Made by a program: the position numbers and the translations under genes
Part shown: one piece after another, positions 1 to 7,559 of the stretch
Layout: each line of letters starts with the position of its first letter
Numbering within the stretch: the stretch's first letter is position 1
The notes under the pieces: model-generated
What the model saw: the letters and a program-made list of their open reading frames with translations, nothing else
The model's database searches: none
Told to the model about the DNA's origin: nothing
NCBI GenBank assembly: GCA_029858465.1
Contig: JAOUEZ010000007.1
Span: 1-19,892 of the forward strand
Source: Thermoplasmata archaeon
Lineage (GTDB): Archaea; Thermoplasmatota; Thermoplasmata; UBA10834; DTMW01
Direction of reading: 5' to 3'
Length of the DNA: 19,892 nt

Positions 1-836
1 TCTTTCGCGATGACGGCCTCCTTGAGCGCCGCCATGCAGCAGTACGATGAACAGTAGGTGTTCCCGCTCTGCTCGTCTCTTGATCCGACGCACTGGATGA
101 ACGCGATCCTGGCTGGCACATCGCCGTCCGATGGCCTGATTATATGCCCTCTCGTCGGTCCCGATGCGCTGAGCAATCGCTCGAACTCGAGGTTGCTGAC
201 GACGTTCGGGAACTTCCCGTAGCCGTACTCCGCCTTTAATTTGGAGTCGAACATGTCATAGCCCGGGGCGAGCAGGAGCGCGCCGATATCGATCTCCTCA
301 ATGATCTCCTTGTCCTGCGAGTATACTATCGCTCCCGCCTTGCAGAACTGTTTGCACTCGCCGCAGCCTATGCATAATCCCGGGTCGATCGCAAAGATGA
401 GCGGCACCGCCTGCGGGAAGGGTATGTATATCGCCTTCCTCGGAGCCATGTTCAGGTCGAATTCGTTCGTCCCCTCGATGGGGCAATGATCTGCGCACAC
501 TCCGCATCCGGTGCATTTTGAGCTGTCGATGTATGTCGAATATCTCTTGATCTTGACCTTGAAATTGCCGGGCTTGCCGGATATCCCGGTGACCTCGGCG
601 TTCATCATCAGATTGATGTTCGGATGCCTTCCGGCGGCGACGAGCTTCGGCGACAAAATGCACATGGAGCAATCATTCGTCGGGAAGGTCTTGTCCAGCC
701 GCGCCATGTTCCCGCCGATCGTGGTCTTCTCGTCCAGCAAGTAGACCTTGAAGCCCATGTCCGCGAGGTCGAGGGCTGCCTGTATCCCTGCAGGTCCTCC
801 GCCAACGACGAGAGCCGCGCCGACCTTGTCAGTCAT
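1..836 (-). CDS. HdrA-like flavoprotein, N-terminally short form (second copy, partial)
   Basis: Partial gene; 278 codons are visible before the left edge cuts off the C-terminus. It is a paralogue of the full HdrA in the same operon and aligns with it from the FAD-binding Rossmann fold onward. Visible elements are GGGPAG at residues 12-17, the family block TFPTNDCSMCILSPKLV at 50-66, a ferredoxin motif (Cys108, 111, 114, 118), a second CxxCxxCxxxC (155, 158, 161, 165) and a YCSSYCC cysteine cluster at 261-267. It lacks the roughly 150-residue N-terminal domain of the upstream HdrA. The ATG at 836 overlaps the mvhD stop (ATGA), with GAGGT just upstream, so the short start is firm. Short HdrA/QmoA-type proteins of this form are known as partners in Hdr-like complexes. 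Role as an electron-transfer or bifurcating flavin subunit is inferred; QmoA-like naming is an alternative. Confidence 0.9.
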   Translation of the reverse strand, partial: MTDKVGAALVVGGGPAGIQAALDLADMGFKVYLLDEKTTIGGNMARLDKTFPTNDCSMCILSPKLVAAGRHPNINLMMNAEVTGISGKPGNFKVKIKRYSTYIDSSKCTGCGVCADHCPIEGTNEFDLNMAPRKAIYIPFPQAVPLIFAIDPGLCIGCGECKQFCKAGAIVYSQDKEIIEEIDIGALLLAPGYDMFDSKLKAEYGYGKFPNVVSNLEFERLLSASGPTRGHIIRPSDGDVPARIAFIQCVGSRDEQSGNTYCSSYCCMAALKEAVIAK

Positions 837-1252
837 AGAACCTCACTCCCGAGCGGTCCGAGGACTTTGATCTCCTCGACCATCCTCTTGACCGTGCTCG
901 CAAACTTCTCTCCCTCGGAACCGGCTATCCATTCCAATTTGAACCTTGACGGATCTATGCCGACCTCCTCGAGGAAGCTGGTCAGGAACTCTGCGCGTGT
1001 CGCGGCCTTCTGGTTGCCGCTAATGTAGTGGCAGTCGTTCGGATGGCAGCCCGCGACTATCACTCCATCCGCTCCCTGCTTGAAGGCCTCGATAACGAAT
1101 GACGGGTCGACCCTGCCGGAGCACATGACCCTTATGATCCTCACATTCGGAGGATACTGGAACCTGCTCACGCCCGCGAGGTCCGCTCCGGCGTACGAGC
1201 ACCAGTTGCAGCAGAAGGCGATGATCTTAGGCTCGAACTGCATTTCTGTCAT
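833..1252 (-). CDS. mvhD: MvhD-type iron-sulfur subunit (electron-delivery subunit of Hdr complex)
   Basis: 139 residues, typical for MvhD. In methanogens MvhD carries a [2Fe-2S] cluster and links a hydrogenase or formate dehydrogenase to HdrA. The family cysteine pattern is complete: FCCNWCSYAGAD (Cys14, 15, 18), MCSGRVD (Cys44) and GCHPNDCHY (Cys69, 74). The ATG at 1252 is chosen over upstream in-frame starts because it overlaps the hdrB stop as ATGA and is preceded by GGAGGT (1259-1264) six bases away. It is followed by an ATGA overlap with the second hdrA. The hydrogenase or dehydrogenase partner is not in the window, so the electron donor is unknown. Confidence 0.94.
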   Translation of the reverse strand: MTEMQFEPKIIAFCCNWCSYAGADLAGVSRFQYPPNVRIIRVMCSGRVDPSFVIEAFKQGADGVIVAGCHPNDCHYISGNQKAATRAEFLTSFLEEVGIDPSRFKLEWIAGSEGEKFASTVKRMVEEIKVLGPLGSEVL

Positions 1253-2178
1253 CGCGATACCTCCGTAACACCTATCTTCGCGAGCAGCGGGTTGCAAGAG
1301 ACGTTGTGCAGCTCGAGCCCGAGCTTTGACAGGTCCGCGCCCATCGCGATCGCCATGAGCTGCGCGACATGCACGACCGGTATGCCACGCTTCGTGAACG
1401 ATTTCTGTGCGGTGTCAAATTGTAATAGGCAGAACGGGCACGGTGTGACAATCACATCCGCGTTCTCGTTCGAGATATTCTTGAACTTGTCCTCCGTGAG
1501 AGCATTGGCCAGCTCGACTATATGGCTCCTGACGCCCCCGCCCGCTCCGCAGCATGCGAGCTTATCATCGTACTCGATGCTCTCGGCGCCAAGGATCTTC
1601 ACGATGTCATCGACCTTGATAGGGTCGTTAGGATCGTCGATGGCAGTGTTCTCGGTCGGCCTCAGATAGTGACAGCCGTAGTGAACGGCGACTTTGATGT
1701 TCTTAAGCGGCCTCTTGATGCTCTCAGAAAGAGCCTTCATCGTCTCGTCCGTGTGAACTATACCGACAAAGTGTCTGACCGAAACCGGGCGGAAGACCCT
1801 CCTGTTGCTTCCCTCAACCCTCTCGGGTATGCCAGTGTATTTCATACCTATCTTGGAGAGCACTTTGTTTGTTTGCCCCATGACCTTTGGCTCGGAGAGA
1901 TATTCCGTCGCCTTCAGGAGCGAGCTGAAGCAGCCGTTGCACACGGTGACTATCTCGCTTTTATTCTTCTGAGCGAGGCAGAGATTCCTCGCAGCAAGAG
2001 CCAACCATGTGTCCCTGTCCGTCGAATAGAATATCCCCGGCACGGGGCAGCATGAGAACTCCTCGATGTCTGATACGTCGAGCTTGAGCCCCTCGGGGCC
2101 CATGACCCATCTGACGGCATACTCAATCCCGGGATATCTACTGGGTATCACGCAGCCGAAGAAGTACGCGTAGCTCAT
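1249..2178 (-). CDS. hdrB: Heterodisulfide reductase subunit B
   Basis: 309 residues. HdrB holds the catalytic site of heterodisulfide reductase, built on two non-cubane [4Fe-4S] clusters bound by CCG domains. Both domains are intact: Cys9, Cys43-Cys44, Cys80 and Cys83 (CNGC) form the first; Cys169, Cys209-Cys210 (CCGAGGG), Cys247 and Cys250 (CPFC) the second. This is the catalytic ligand set known from the structure of the methanogen complex. The natural substrate in methanogens is CoM-S-S-CoB; if this organism is not a methanogen, another disulfide or acceptor is used, which the sequence does not reveal. The ATG overlaps the hdrC stop (ATGA) and has a GGAGG site just upstream. It lies third in the operon, between hdrC and mvhD. 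Confidence 0.95.
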   Translation of the reverse strand: MSYAYFFGCVIPSRYPGIEYAVRWVMGPEGLKLDVSDIEEFSCCPVPGIFYSTDRDTWLALAARNLCLAQKNKSEIVTVCNGCFSSLLKATEYLSEPKVMGQTNKVLSKIGMKYTGIPERVEGSNRRVFRPVSVRHFVGIVHTDETMKALSESIKRPLKNIKVAVHYGCHYLRPTENTAIDDPNDPIKVDDIVKILGAESIEYDDKLACCGAGGGVRSHIVELANALTEDKFKNISNENADVIVTPCPFCLLQFDTAQKSFTKRGIPVVHVAQLMAIAMGADLSKLGLELHNVSCNPLLAKIGVTEVSR

Positions 2179-2756
2179 TCACCCTCCTCCTTGTTGGTGA
2201 TCCCGAGCAGCCGATCGTATTTCGTCGTCTCGATGATGGTGTTGATGTCCTTCTTGACGCGCTCCCAGCCCGGCTTAGTGATTGCCGCCTGGGGGAGCCC
2301 CAATTGTTCGCGCTCCTTGAGCATTGCCTCATCGGGCTTGACAGTGAGGCCGTATCTAAGCAGGTTCGAGGCCGCGGTCTTGACGAATGGAGGCACTATG
2401 CCTTCCCGCACTGCGATGTGCCTCAATGCGATCATCAATTCCGCAGGGTTCAGATCGGCGGGGCAGTGCTCGTAGCATCTGTAGCAGGTCGCGCACACCC
2501 ATCTTGTCGACAGAGTATGGCTCTTCATCCCGAACTGGCAGTACTTTATCGTCGTCCTGGTCTTGTACTCGATCTTGAGACTGATCGGGCACACCCCGGT
2601 GCAATTGCCGCACTGAAGACAGGTCATGACATCCTTGCCGCCGTAGCGGATTATCTCCGAGGCGAATTCGGGAACGAGGTCCTGCTCGGTGATCACCTTG
2701 TCCTCGATTAGCTTCTCGCGAAGACCGCTGATGAAGACCTTCTCCACCTCTCCCAT
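2175..2756 (-). CDS. hdrC: Heterodisulfide reductase subunit C
   Basis: 193 residues from the ATG at 2756. HdrC passes electrons from HdrA to the catalytic HdrB through two [4Fe-4S] clusters. The two ferredoxin-type motifs are CLQCGNCTGVCP (Cys46, 49, 52, 56) and CATCYRCYEHCP (Cys88, 91, 94, 98). A GTG at 2762 is also in frame, but the ATG sits eight bases after a strong GGAGGT, while the GTG is only two bases from it, so the ATG is preferred. The start lies two bases past the hdrA stop, and the stop overlaps the hdrB start as ATGA, indicating translational coupling. The gene order A-C-B differs from the common A-B-C layout. Confidence 0.94.
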   Translation of the reverse strand: MGEVEKVFISGLREKLIEDKVITEQDLVPEFASEIIRYGGKDVMTCLQCGNCTGVCPISLKIEYKTRTTIKYCQFGMKSHTLSTRWVCATCYRCYEHCPADLNPAELMIALRHIAVREGIVPPFVKTAASNLLRYGLTVKPDEAMLKEREQLGLPQAAITKPGWERVKKDINTIIETTKYDRLLGITNKEEGE

Positions 2757-2758
2757 TC

Positions 2759-4780
2759 TCACTCACCTCCTGCCGAATTTTTCGCGGCAAGAGCCGCGGT
2801 GAGCTCGTTCATCAACTGTTGATCTGTGAATTGCAATTGGTTGATCGCATGCTGCGGGCAGCCTGCGGCGCACGTGCCGCATCCGTGGCAGAGAGCTTCT
2901 GTGACCACTGCTTTTGATTGCCCGTCCTTTTCTGCTATCTCGATTGCGTGGTACGGGCAGAGCTCGGCGCAGAGTCCGCAGCCGACGCACAGTTCCTCGT
3001 TCACATTCGCGTATAGCGGCTCGACGATATGCTTGCCCTTGATCATGAGGGTCGATGCCGCGGACGCTGCAGCTTTCGCCTGGGCAACAGAATCCGGAAT
3101 GTCCTTCGGCCCCTGGGCGCAACCGCAGATGAACACTCCCTCGATGGCGGTCTCCACGGGCCTCAGTTTTGGATGGGATTCCGCGAGGAAGCCGTCATCG
3201 GAGACTGGGAGGCTCAGCATCTTCTGAACCGGCGCGGTTCCCGGGTTCGGTATCAGCCCGACTGATAACACGACGAGGTCGAATTCCCTTTCCGTAATCT
3301 TCGCGAGAAGCGTCTCCTCCGCCCTGATGGTGATGTTTTCCGTGACAGGGTCCTTGGTAAGTTTTGCTGGCCTGCCGCGGATGAACTCGATCCCGTAATC
3401 TTCTCTGACCCGGTGATACAGCTCTTCGAATCCTTTTCCGAACGCCCGAATGTCATTGTAATAGATGGCTATCTCCGCATCAGGCGAGTGCTCCATGATT
3501 ATCTGCGAGTTCTTCATCGCGTACATGCAGCAGACCCTGGAGCAGTACTTGTTGGCGATCTTGAGGTTCCTCGATCCGACGCATTGGATGAAGGCGATGC
3601 GCTGCGGCTCGACGCCGTCGGACGGCCTGACCAGATGCCCTCCGGTCGGACCCGCGGCATTTATCAGGCGCTCGAGCTCGAGCGCCGTAATCACATTCTT
3701 GTATTCCCAGTATCTGTAGACTCCCTTCCTCGTAGGAGTGTACACATCGAAACCTGTCGCGACGATGACCGTGCCCACCTTGAGCTCGATCTCCTCGGGC
3801 TCCTGCTTGTGATCGATGGCCTCGTTGACGCATGCCTTGACGCAAAGCTGGCACTTCCCAGTCTTGAAATGAAGGCAGTTCTCTCTGTCTATCGTATATT
3901 TCAAGGGAACAGCCTGCGGGAAAGGGACATAAATCGCCTTTCTTGAACCGAATCCCATGTCGAACTCGTTCGGGACTTTGACCGGGCATTTCTCGGCGCA
4001 AACCCCACAGCCGACGCACTTTTCCTCCATGACATATCTCGGCTTCTTCCTGATCTTGACGGTGAAATTCCCCACATACCCCTGGATATCGACGACCTCC
4101 GAGTAAGAGAGCATCTCGACATTCTTGTTCCTCGCGACTTCCACCATCTTCGGGGCGAGTATGCATATCGCGCAGTCCCCGGTGGGGAAGGTCTTGTCCA
4201 GCTGGGCCATATGGCCGCCGATGCTCGGTTCCTTCTCGACAAGATAAGTCTTGAATCCCTTGTCTCCGATGTCCAAAGCTGCCTGTATGCCAGCGATGCC
4301 TCCACCTATAATCAGACAGGAGGGTTCGACCGTGACCTCTCTCGGTGACAACGCAGTTGAAAGGCGTGACCGCTCGATGCCCATTTTGACAAGGTTTGCG
4401 GCTTTCCCGGTGGCCAGCTCTGGCTCCTTCATGTGAACCCAGGAGCATTGCTCCCTGAGATTTACCATGTGCATGAAATACGGATTGAGACCTGCGCCCT
4501 CGACGCAGTTCTTGAAAGTATATTCGTGAAGTCTGGGGGAGCATGAGGCGACGACAACACGATTCAGCCCCTTCTCCTTGATCGCCTTCCTGATCTCCTC
4601 CTGGCCAAGATCGGAGCATGCGTATTTAAGGTCCTTTGAGACGACGACACCGGGAATCTGCGATGCGATCTCTGCAACTTTCTCGCAGTTGACAACACCC
4701 CCGATGTTGGTTCCACAATGACAGACAAAAACCCCAATAACCTCTTTTTCAGGCTGCTTTGTTTCCGGGCTGGCTTCCAT
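2759..4780 (-). CDS. hdrA: Heterodisulfide reductase subunit A (full-length FAD/iron-sulfur protein)
   Basis: 673 residues, full length for the family. HdrA carries FAD, the site of flavin-based electron bifurcation in methanogen Hdr complexes, and several [4Fe-4S] clusters. In order: an N-terminal domain with VCHCG (Cys20, 22) and conserved Cys54 and Cys80; the FAD-binding GGGIAG (159-164); the block TFPTGDCAICILAPKM; a ferredoxin motif (Cys255, 258, 261, 265); Cys302/310/313/317; YCSRVCC (412-418); and a C-terminal two-cluster ferredoxin domain (Cys598, 601, 604, 608 and 631, 634, 637, 641). The ATG at 4780 follows AGGAGGTGA at a good distance; an in-frame GTG at 4789 overlaps that site and is less likely. 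It is the first gene of the operon, behind a roughly 150-nt leader. Confidence 0.96.
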   Translation of the reverse strand: MEASPETKQPEKEVIGVFVCHCGTNIGGVVNCEKVAEIASQIPGVVVSKDLKYACSDLGQEEIRKAIKEKGLNRVVVASCSPRLHEYTFKNCVEGAGLNPYFMHMVNLREQCSWVHMKEPELATGKAANLVKMGIERSRLSTALSPREVTVEPSCLIIGGGIAGIQAALDIGDKGFKTYLVEKEPSIGGHMAQLDKTFPTGDCAICILAPKMVEVARNKNVEMLSYSEVVDIQGYVGNFTVKIRKKPRYVMEEKCVGCGVCAEKCPVKVPNEFDMGFGSRKAIYVPFPQAVPLKYTIDRENCLHFKTGKCQLCVKACVNEAIDHKQEPEEIELKVGTVIVATGFDVYTPTRKGVYRYWEYKNVITALELERLINAAGPTGGHLVRPSDGVEPQRIAFIQCVGSRNLKIANKYCSRVCCMYAMKNSQIIMEHSPDAEIAIYYNDIRAFGKGFEELYHRVREDYGIEFIRGRPAKLTKDPVTENITIRAEETLLAKITEREFDLVVLSVGLIPNPGTAPVQKMLSLPVSDDGFLAESHPKLRPVETAIEGVFICGCAQGPKDIPDSVAQAKAAASAASTLMIKGKHIVEPLYANVNEELCVGCGLCAELCPYHAIEIAEKDGQSKAVVTEALCHGCGTCAAGCPQHAINQLQFTDQQLMNELTAALAAKNSAGGE

Positions 4781-4803
4781 TGCTGTCACCTCCTAATCTC
4801 TTC

Positions 4804-4838
4804 GCAGGACCCTCGGACTCCTGCCCCCCCCTCCGAGG
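4804..4838 (-). promoter_or_regulatory. Structured leader of hdrA: two mutually exclusive hairpins
   Basis: Read on the minus strand, CCTCGGA (4838-4832) can pair with TCCGAGG (4817-4811), seven perfect pairs. GCAGGA (4824-4819), which lies inside the loop of that hairpin, can pair with TCCTGC (4809-4804) just beyond it. The two stems interleave, and only one base (4810) is left to span the first stem, so a full pseudoknot is sterically unlikely and the stems should compete. A run of eight Gs fills part of the first loop. The element ends about 8 nt before the hdrA Shine-Dalgarno site. A regulatory role is inference. Confidence 0.45.
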
Positions 4839-4950
4839 CAGTCTCAATCACTGAACGCCTTGATTTTGATCAATAGCGATTCATTGAGCATCGCCAGAGA
4901 ACCCCGAATTGCGACGGACAAGCTTCTGACAATGAAATTAGATGCAACCC

Positions 4951-4961
4951 TATTTAATTAA
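4951..4961 (-). promoter_or_regulatory. hdrA: Candidate TATA box for the hdr operon
   Basis: On the minus strand TTAATTAAATA is preceded by CGAAATC, which resembles an archaeal BRE. A start of transcription about 25 nt downstream would be near 4930, giving a leader of about 150 nt before hdrA. Assigned by pattern only. Confidence 0.45.
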
Positions 4962-5078
4962 GATTTCGGCAGTAATGTGTCGAATTTAGATTTTGAATCG
5001 ACGATATTGAACGTGTGCTATCGTTTTTGCATGATTACTGCAATAATGATGGCATCAACATTTTTAGGAAACTTATTA

Positions 5079-5091
5079 ATAAAATAAAATT
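5079..5091 (-). terminator. Candidate T-rich terminator of the permease gene
   Basis: On the minus strand, about 55 bases after the permease stop, there is AATTTTATTTTATT. Archaeal RNA polymerase commonly terminates on such T-runs without a hairpin. Pattern match only. Confidence 0.35.
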
Positions 5092-5144
5092 GACAACACC
5101 TTAATACCTATGGCTCTATCAATCGAACAGAAAAATGCATCTGA

Positions 5145-6392
5145 TCAGATGCTCAGAAAGAGCCAGTATACTAGTACATTTGCAATCGTGAGTGGGATTC
5201 CGATTTTTGCGAACTCGAGAAATTTTAGTGTTTCTCCCCGTTTTTCCGCGTTCTGGATGATGATGACATTGCTGGCCGCTCCGAAGATGAAAAGGTTTCC
5301 TGCAATTGTGCTGCCAGCGGCCAACGCGATCATCTCGTTCGATGATCCGCCCGCAAATTGAAGCATCGGCAGATACAGCGCGACAAAAGGAACGTTCGAG
5401 ACGAGCTGACTCATGAAGACGCTGACGCCGAGTACCATCGGGATGGAAAGGATGTTCGTATCCCCGATGCTCGCCTGGAAGAAGCCAGAGGACCAGACGC
5501 TCCCCATGAGAACGAACATAGATGCGAAGAATATCAGCGTCGGCCAATCGATATTCCTCACGACCCTGAACCTCTGCCCGCTGAAAAACACAATCGGCGC
5601 GGCTCCGATCAAAGCGATATACGTCAGCCTCAAATCGATCTGTATCGACAGCGCGAACAAGGCGACTTTGAGGATTATCAGGGAGATCACAACCAAAAGG
5701 GAAACCTTCGAGAGAAATGCCAGCTTTGGATCTTTGATGGGTTCCTGATAATGATTCAATTCGTCGACCGAGAATTCGTCCCTGAAGAATATGCGCAGGA
5801 TTAGAAAAGCAAGGAATAGATTTATTATCGTCGGAACCGCCAGCCGGACGAAGAATGTCACGAACGGGTTCTCGACATCTCCGCTCAGGGCGATGAGCAG
5901 ATTCTGCGGGTTGCCGATAGGGCTTATGACGCTGCCTGTCGTCACAGCGATGGCTAGCGTCATCAGCATGAGCTTGCTAGATATCTCGAACTTCTTCGCG
6001 AAATAGAGCATGAGAGGAGTGCCGATTATTGCGAGAGTGTCATTCATCAGAACCGCCGAAAGGAACCCGAAGACGAAGAGTATCAGGAGGATCATCTGGT
6101 CAACATTTCTTGCCCTCTTGAACAGCCGATGAGAAAGATGCGAGAGATAACCGCTTTGGAAGAGCGACTCGCCGATTATGAACATCCCGAAAAGGAAGAG
6201 CATGACGTCGGCATTGATCGAGGACAGAGCCGCATCCGGTGCTATCTCGCCTGTGACGAAAACGATCACTGCGCCGAAAAGCATAATCTGCCAAATCTTG
6301 AGCTTGACATTGCCCACCTGTCGAACGGCGATGAGAATCAGGACTGCGAACAGAACGAGTATTGAAAGCGGGACCCCCGCTATCTCGAGCAT
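5145..6392 (-). CDS. ArsB/NhaD-type permease (ion transporter superfamily)
   Basis: 415 residues, almost wholly hydrophobic, with about 11-12 predicted membrane helices. It belongs to the ArsB/NhaD/SLC13-like group of secondary transporters, which move anions, arsenite, dicarboxylates or Na+/H+. Supporting motifs are NDTLAIIGTPL around residue 117 and SPIGNPQN around 157 in the first half, and the matching second-half motifs SNVPFVALYLP around 335 and GAASNVIIIQNAEKRG around 375, reflecting the inverted internal repeat of the superfamily. The substrate cannot be read from the sequence, and no arsR or arsenical-resistance gene is nearby. It starts 78 bases after hypD ends, but a good TATA-like box in that gap suggests separate transcription. 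Only a weak Shine-Dalgarno site is present. Confidence 0.85.
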   Translation of the reverse strand: MLEIAGVPLSILVLFAVLILIAVRQVGNVKLKIWQIMLFGAVIVFVTGEIAPDAALSSINADVMLFLFGMFIIGESLFQSGYLSHLSHRLFKRARNVDQMILLILFVFGFLSAVLMNDTLAIIGTPLMLYFAKKFEISSKLMLMTLAIAVTTGSVISPIGNPQNLLIALSGDVENPFVTFFVRLAVPTIINLFLAFLILRIFFRDEFSVDELNHYQEPIKDPKLAFLSKVSLLVVISLIILKVALFALSIQIDLRLTYIALIGAAPIVFFSGQRFRVVRNIDWPTLIFFASMFVLMGSVWSSGFFQASIGDTNILSIPMVLGVSVFMSQLVSNVPFVALYLPMLQFAGGSSNEMIALAAGSTIAGNLFIFGAASNVIIIQNAEKRGETLKFLEFAKIGIPLTIANVLVYWLFLSI

Positions 6393-6448
6393 ATGATTGC
6401 CTAAACCGGCATTGCCGCTCGGTAATTAAGGCGATTGAAGCTTCCACA

Positions 6449-6457
6449 CTTATATTA
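6449..6457 (-). promoter_or_regulatory. Candidate TATA box for the permease gene
   Basis: TAATATAAG on the minus strand, about 57 bases upstream of the ATG at 6392. This would give a leader of roughly 30 nt. It lies just past the hypD stop, so the permease need not depend on the hyp operon promoter. Confidence 0.45.
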
Positions 6458-6470
6458 CTAGAAATAGGGC

Positions 6471-7559
6471 TTATTTCGAGGTCAATTTTCGGTATTTAAA
6501 GCTGATATTGCAGCTCCCTTCCCTGCTGACCATGCAGGGGCCTATGGGATTGTCCGGAATGCATTTCGTGCCGAACAAGGGGCATTCCTCCGGCGTCGAC
6601 AATCCTCTCAGGAGCTCCCCACACTTGCAGCCAGCCACTTCGTGGTATTTCGAATAATCGACGTCGCCGAGGATCGAATGATATTTCTCTCTCGCGTTGA
6701 GGTGAGAGAACTCCTTCTTGAAATCGAGTCTGGACGCTTTGATTACAGAGAAACCGCGCCAAGCGACATCCGTGGTCTTGAAGACTTTTTCGAGCAGTCC
6801 AAGGGCTTTCGGGTTTCCTTCCGGACGCACGACTCGCCGATATTCGTTTTCGACCTCTGCCCTGCCCTCGATATTCTGCTTCGCAAGCATGTAGGCGCCC
6901 ATGAGCACATCGATCGGCTCGAACCCCGCGACTACCTGTGGTATCCTGAAGTCCTTTGATAGGAATTCGTACGGCGATACGCCGATTATCGCGCTGACAT
7001 GTCCTGGCTCTATCAGGCCATGGAGCTTGACCTCCCCCAGTTCGACTATGGCATCAAGAGCTGGAGGCAACACTCTGTGAGTGCTTAAAATGGAGAAATT
7101 CTCCGGTGTATCTGATATTGCAACGGCCGCCGTAGTCGGAGCCGTAGTCTCGAATCCAATGGCGAAGAAGACGACCTCCTTTTGCTCCTCATGCTTCGCG
7201 ATCTCGACGGCGTCGTCGATCCCGTACACTATCCGCACATCCGCGCCCTCGCCTTTCATCCTCATCAGCGAGCTCTTTGTGCCCGGAACCCTCACTGCGT
7301 CGCCGAACACGGTGATCGTCTTTCCCGCTCTTGCGAGGGCGAGCACCTCATCGATCTCCTGCGGGAGCGTCACGCATACCGGACAGCCCGGCCCCTGCCT
7401 CACATCGATCCCGACCTCGGAGAGCCTGTCGAGCAATCCGAACCTCACGAGGGTATCCTGGTGAGTGCCGCATACATGCATGAAAGTCAGCTGGACATTC
7501 ATCAAAGAGATCCTCTGAAGGATCATATCCGCCATCTGCCGGTCCCTAAGCCTCAACAT
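6471..7559 (-). CDS. hypD: Hydrogenase maturation protein HypD
   Basis: 362 residues, normal for the family. HypD works with HypC as the scaffold on which the Fe(CN)2CO group of NiFe hydrogenases is built; it carries a [4Fe-4S] cluster and redox-active cysteines. Family signatures are FMHVCGTHQ (Cys30), QGPGCPVCVTLP (Cys59, Cys62), GFETTAPTTA, and the C-terminal cluster-binding cysteines 311, 313, 326, 333, 342 and 350, beginning with GCKCGELLRG and ending with PIGPCMVSREGSC. The start at 7559 overlaps the end of hypA by 14 bases; MLRLRDRQMADMIL fits the usual N-terminal helix, so the first ATG is preferred over Met9. It is the last gene of the B-F-C-A-D operon. Confidence 0.97.
   Translation of the reverse strand: MLRLRDRQMADMILQRISLMNVQLTFMHVCGTHQDTLVRFGLLDRLSEVGIDVRQGPGCPVCVTLPQEIDEVLALARAGKTITVFGDAVRVPGTKSSLMRMKGEGADVRIVYGIDDAVEIAKHEEQKEVVFFAIGFETTAPTTAAVAISDTPENFSILSTHRVLPPALDAIVELGEVKLHGLIEPGHVSAIIGVSPYEFLSKDFRIPQVVAGFEPIDVLMGAYMLAKQNIEGRAEVENEYRRVVRPEGNPKALGLLEKVFKTTDVAWRGFSVIKASRLDFKKEFSHLNAREKYHSILGDVDYSKYHEVAGCKCGELLRGLSTPEECPLFGTKCIPDNPIGPCMVSREGSCNISFKYRKLTSK

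Larger units (their letters stand above)
4781..5144. other. Intergenic region between the permease gene and the hdr operon
   Basis: No credible gene lies in these 364 bases. They hold the hdrA Shine-Dalgarno site, the competing hairpins, a third small stem (GCGAT 4876-4880 with ATCGC 4890-4894), an 8-bp palindrome TTGATCAA (4866-4873), the candidate TATA box, and an AT-rich part (5061-5100) that looks like the 3' end of the permease transcript. Confidence 0.7.

Noticed and set aside
1253..1297. N-terminal extension of mvhD by 15 codons
   Set aside because: It would overlap hdrB by about 50 bases and has no family similarity; the ATG at 1252 has a good GGAGGT and the operon's ATGA overlap.
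3480..4619. Long open frame of 379 codons on the minus strand overlapping hdrA
   Set aside because: It lies within hdrA in another frame; hdrA has complete family motifs, while this translation is rich in Arg/Gly/Ser with no recognisable domain.
4804..4838. Full H-type pseudoknot from the two interleaved stems
   Set aside because: Only one base is available to cross the seven-pair stem, so both stems cannot form together in full; treated as alternatives.
5358..5804. 148-codon plus-strand frame opposite the permease
   Set aside because: Antisense to a clear membrane transporter; highly charged translation typical of a frame opposite hydrophobic codons.
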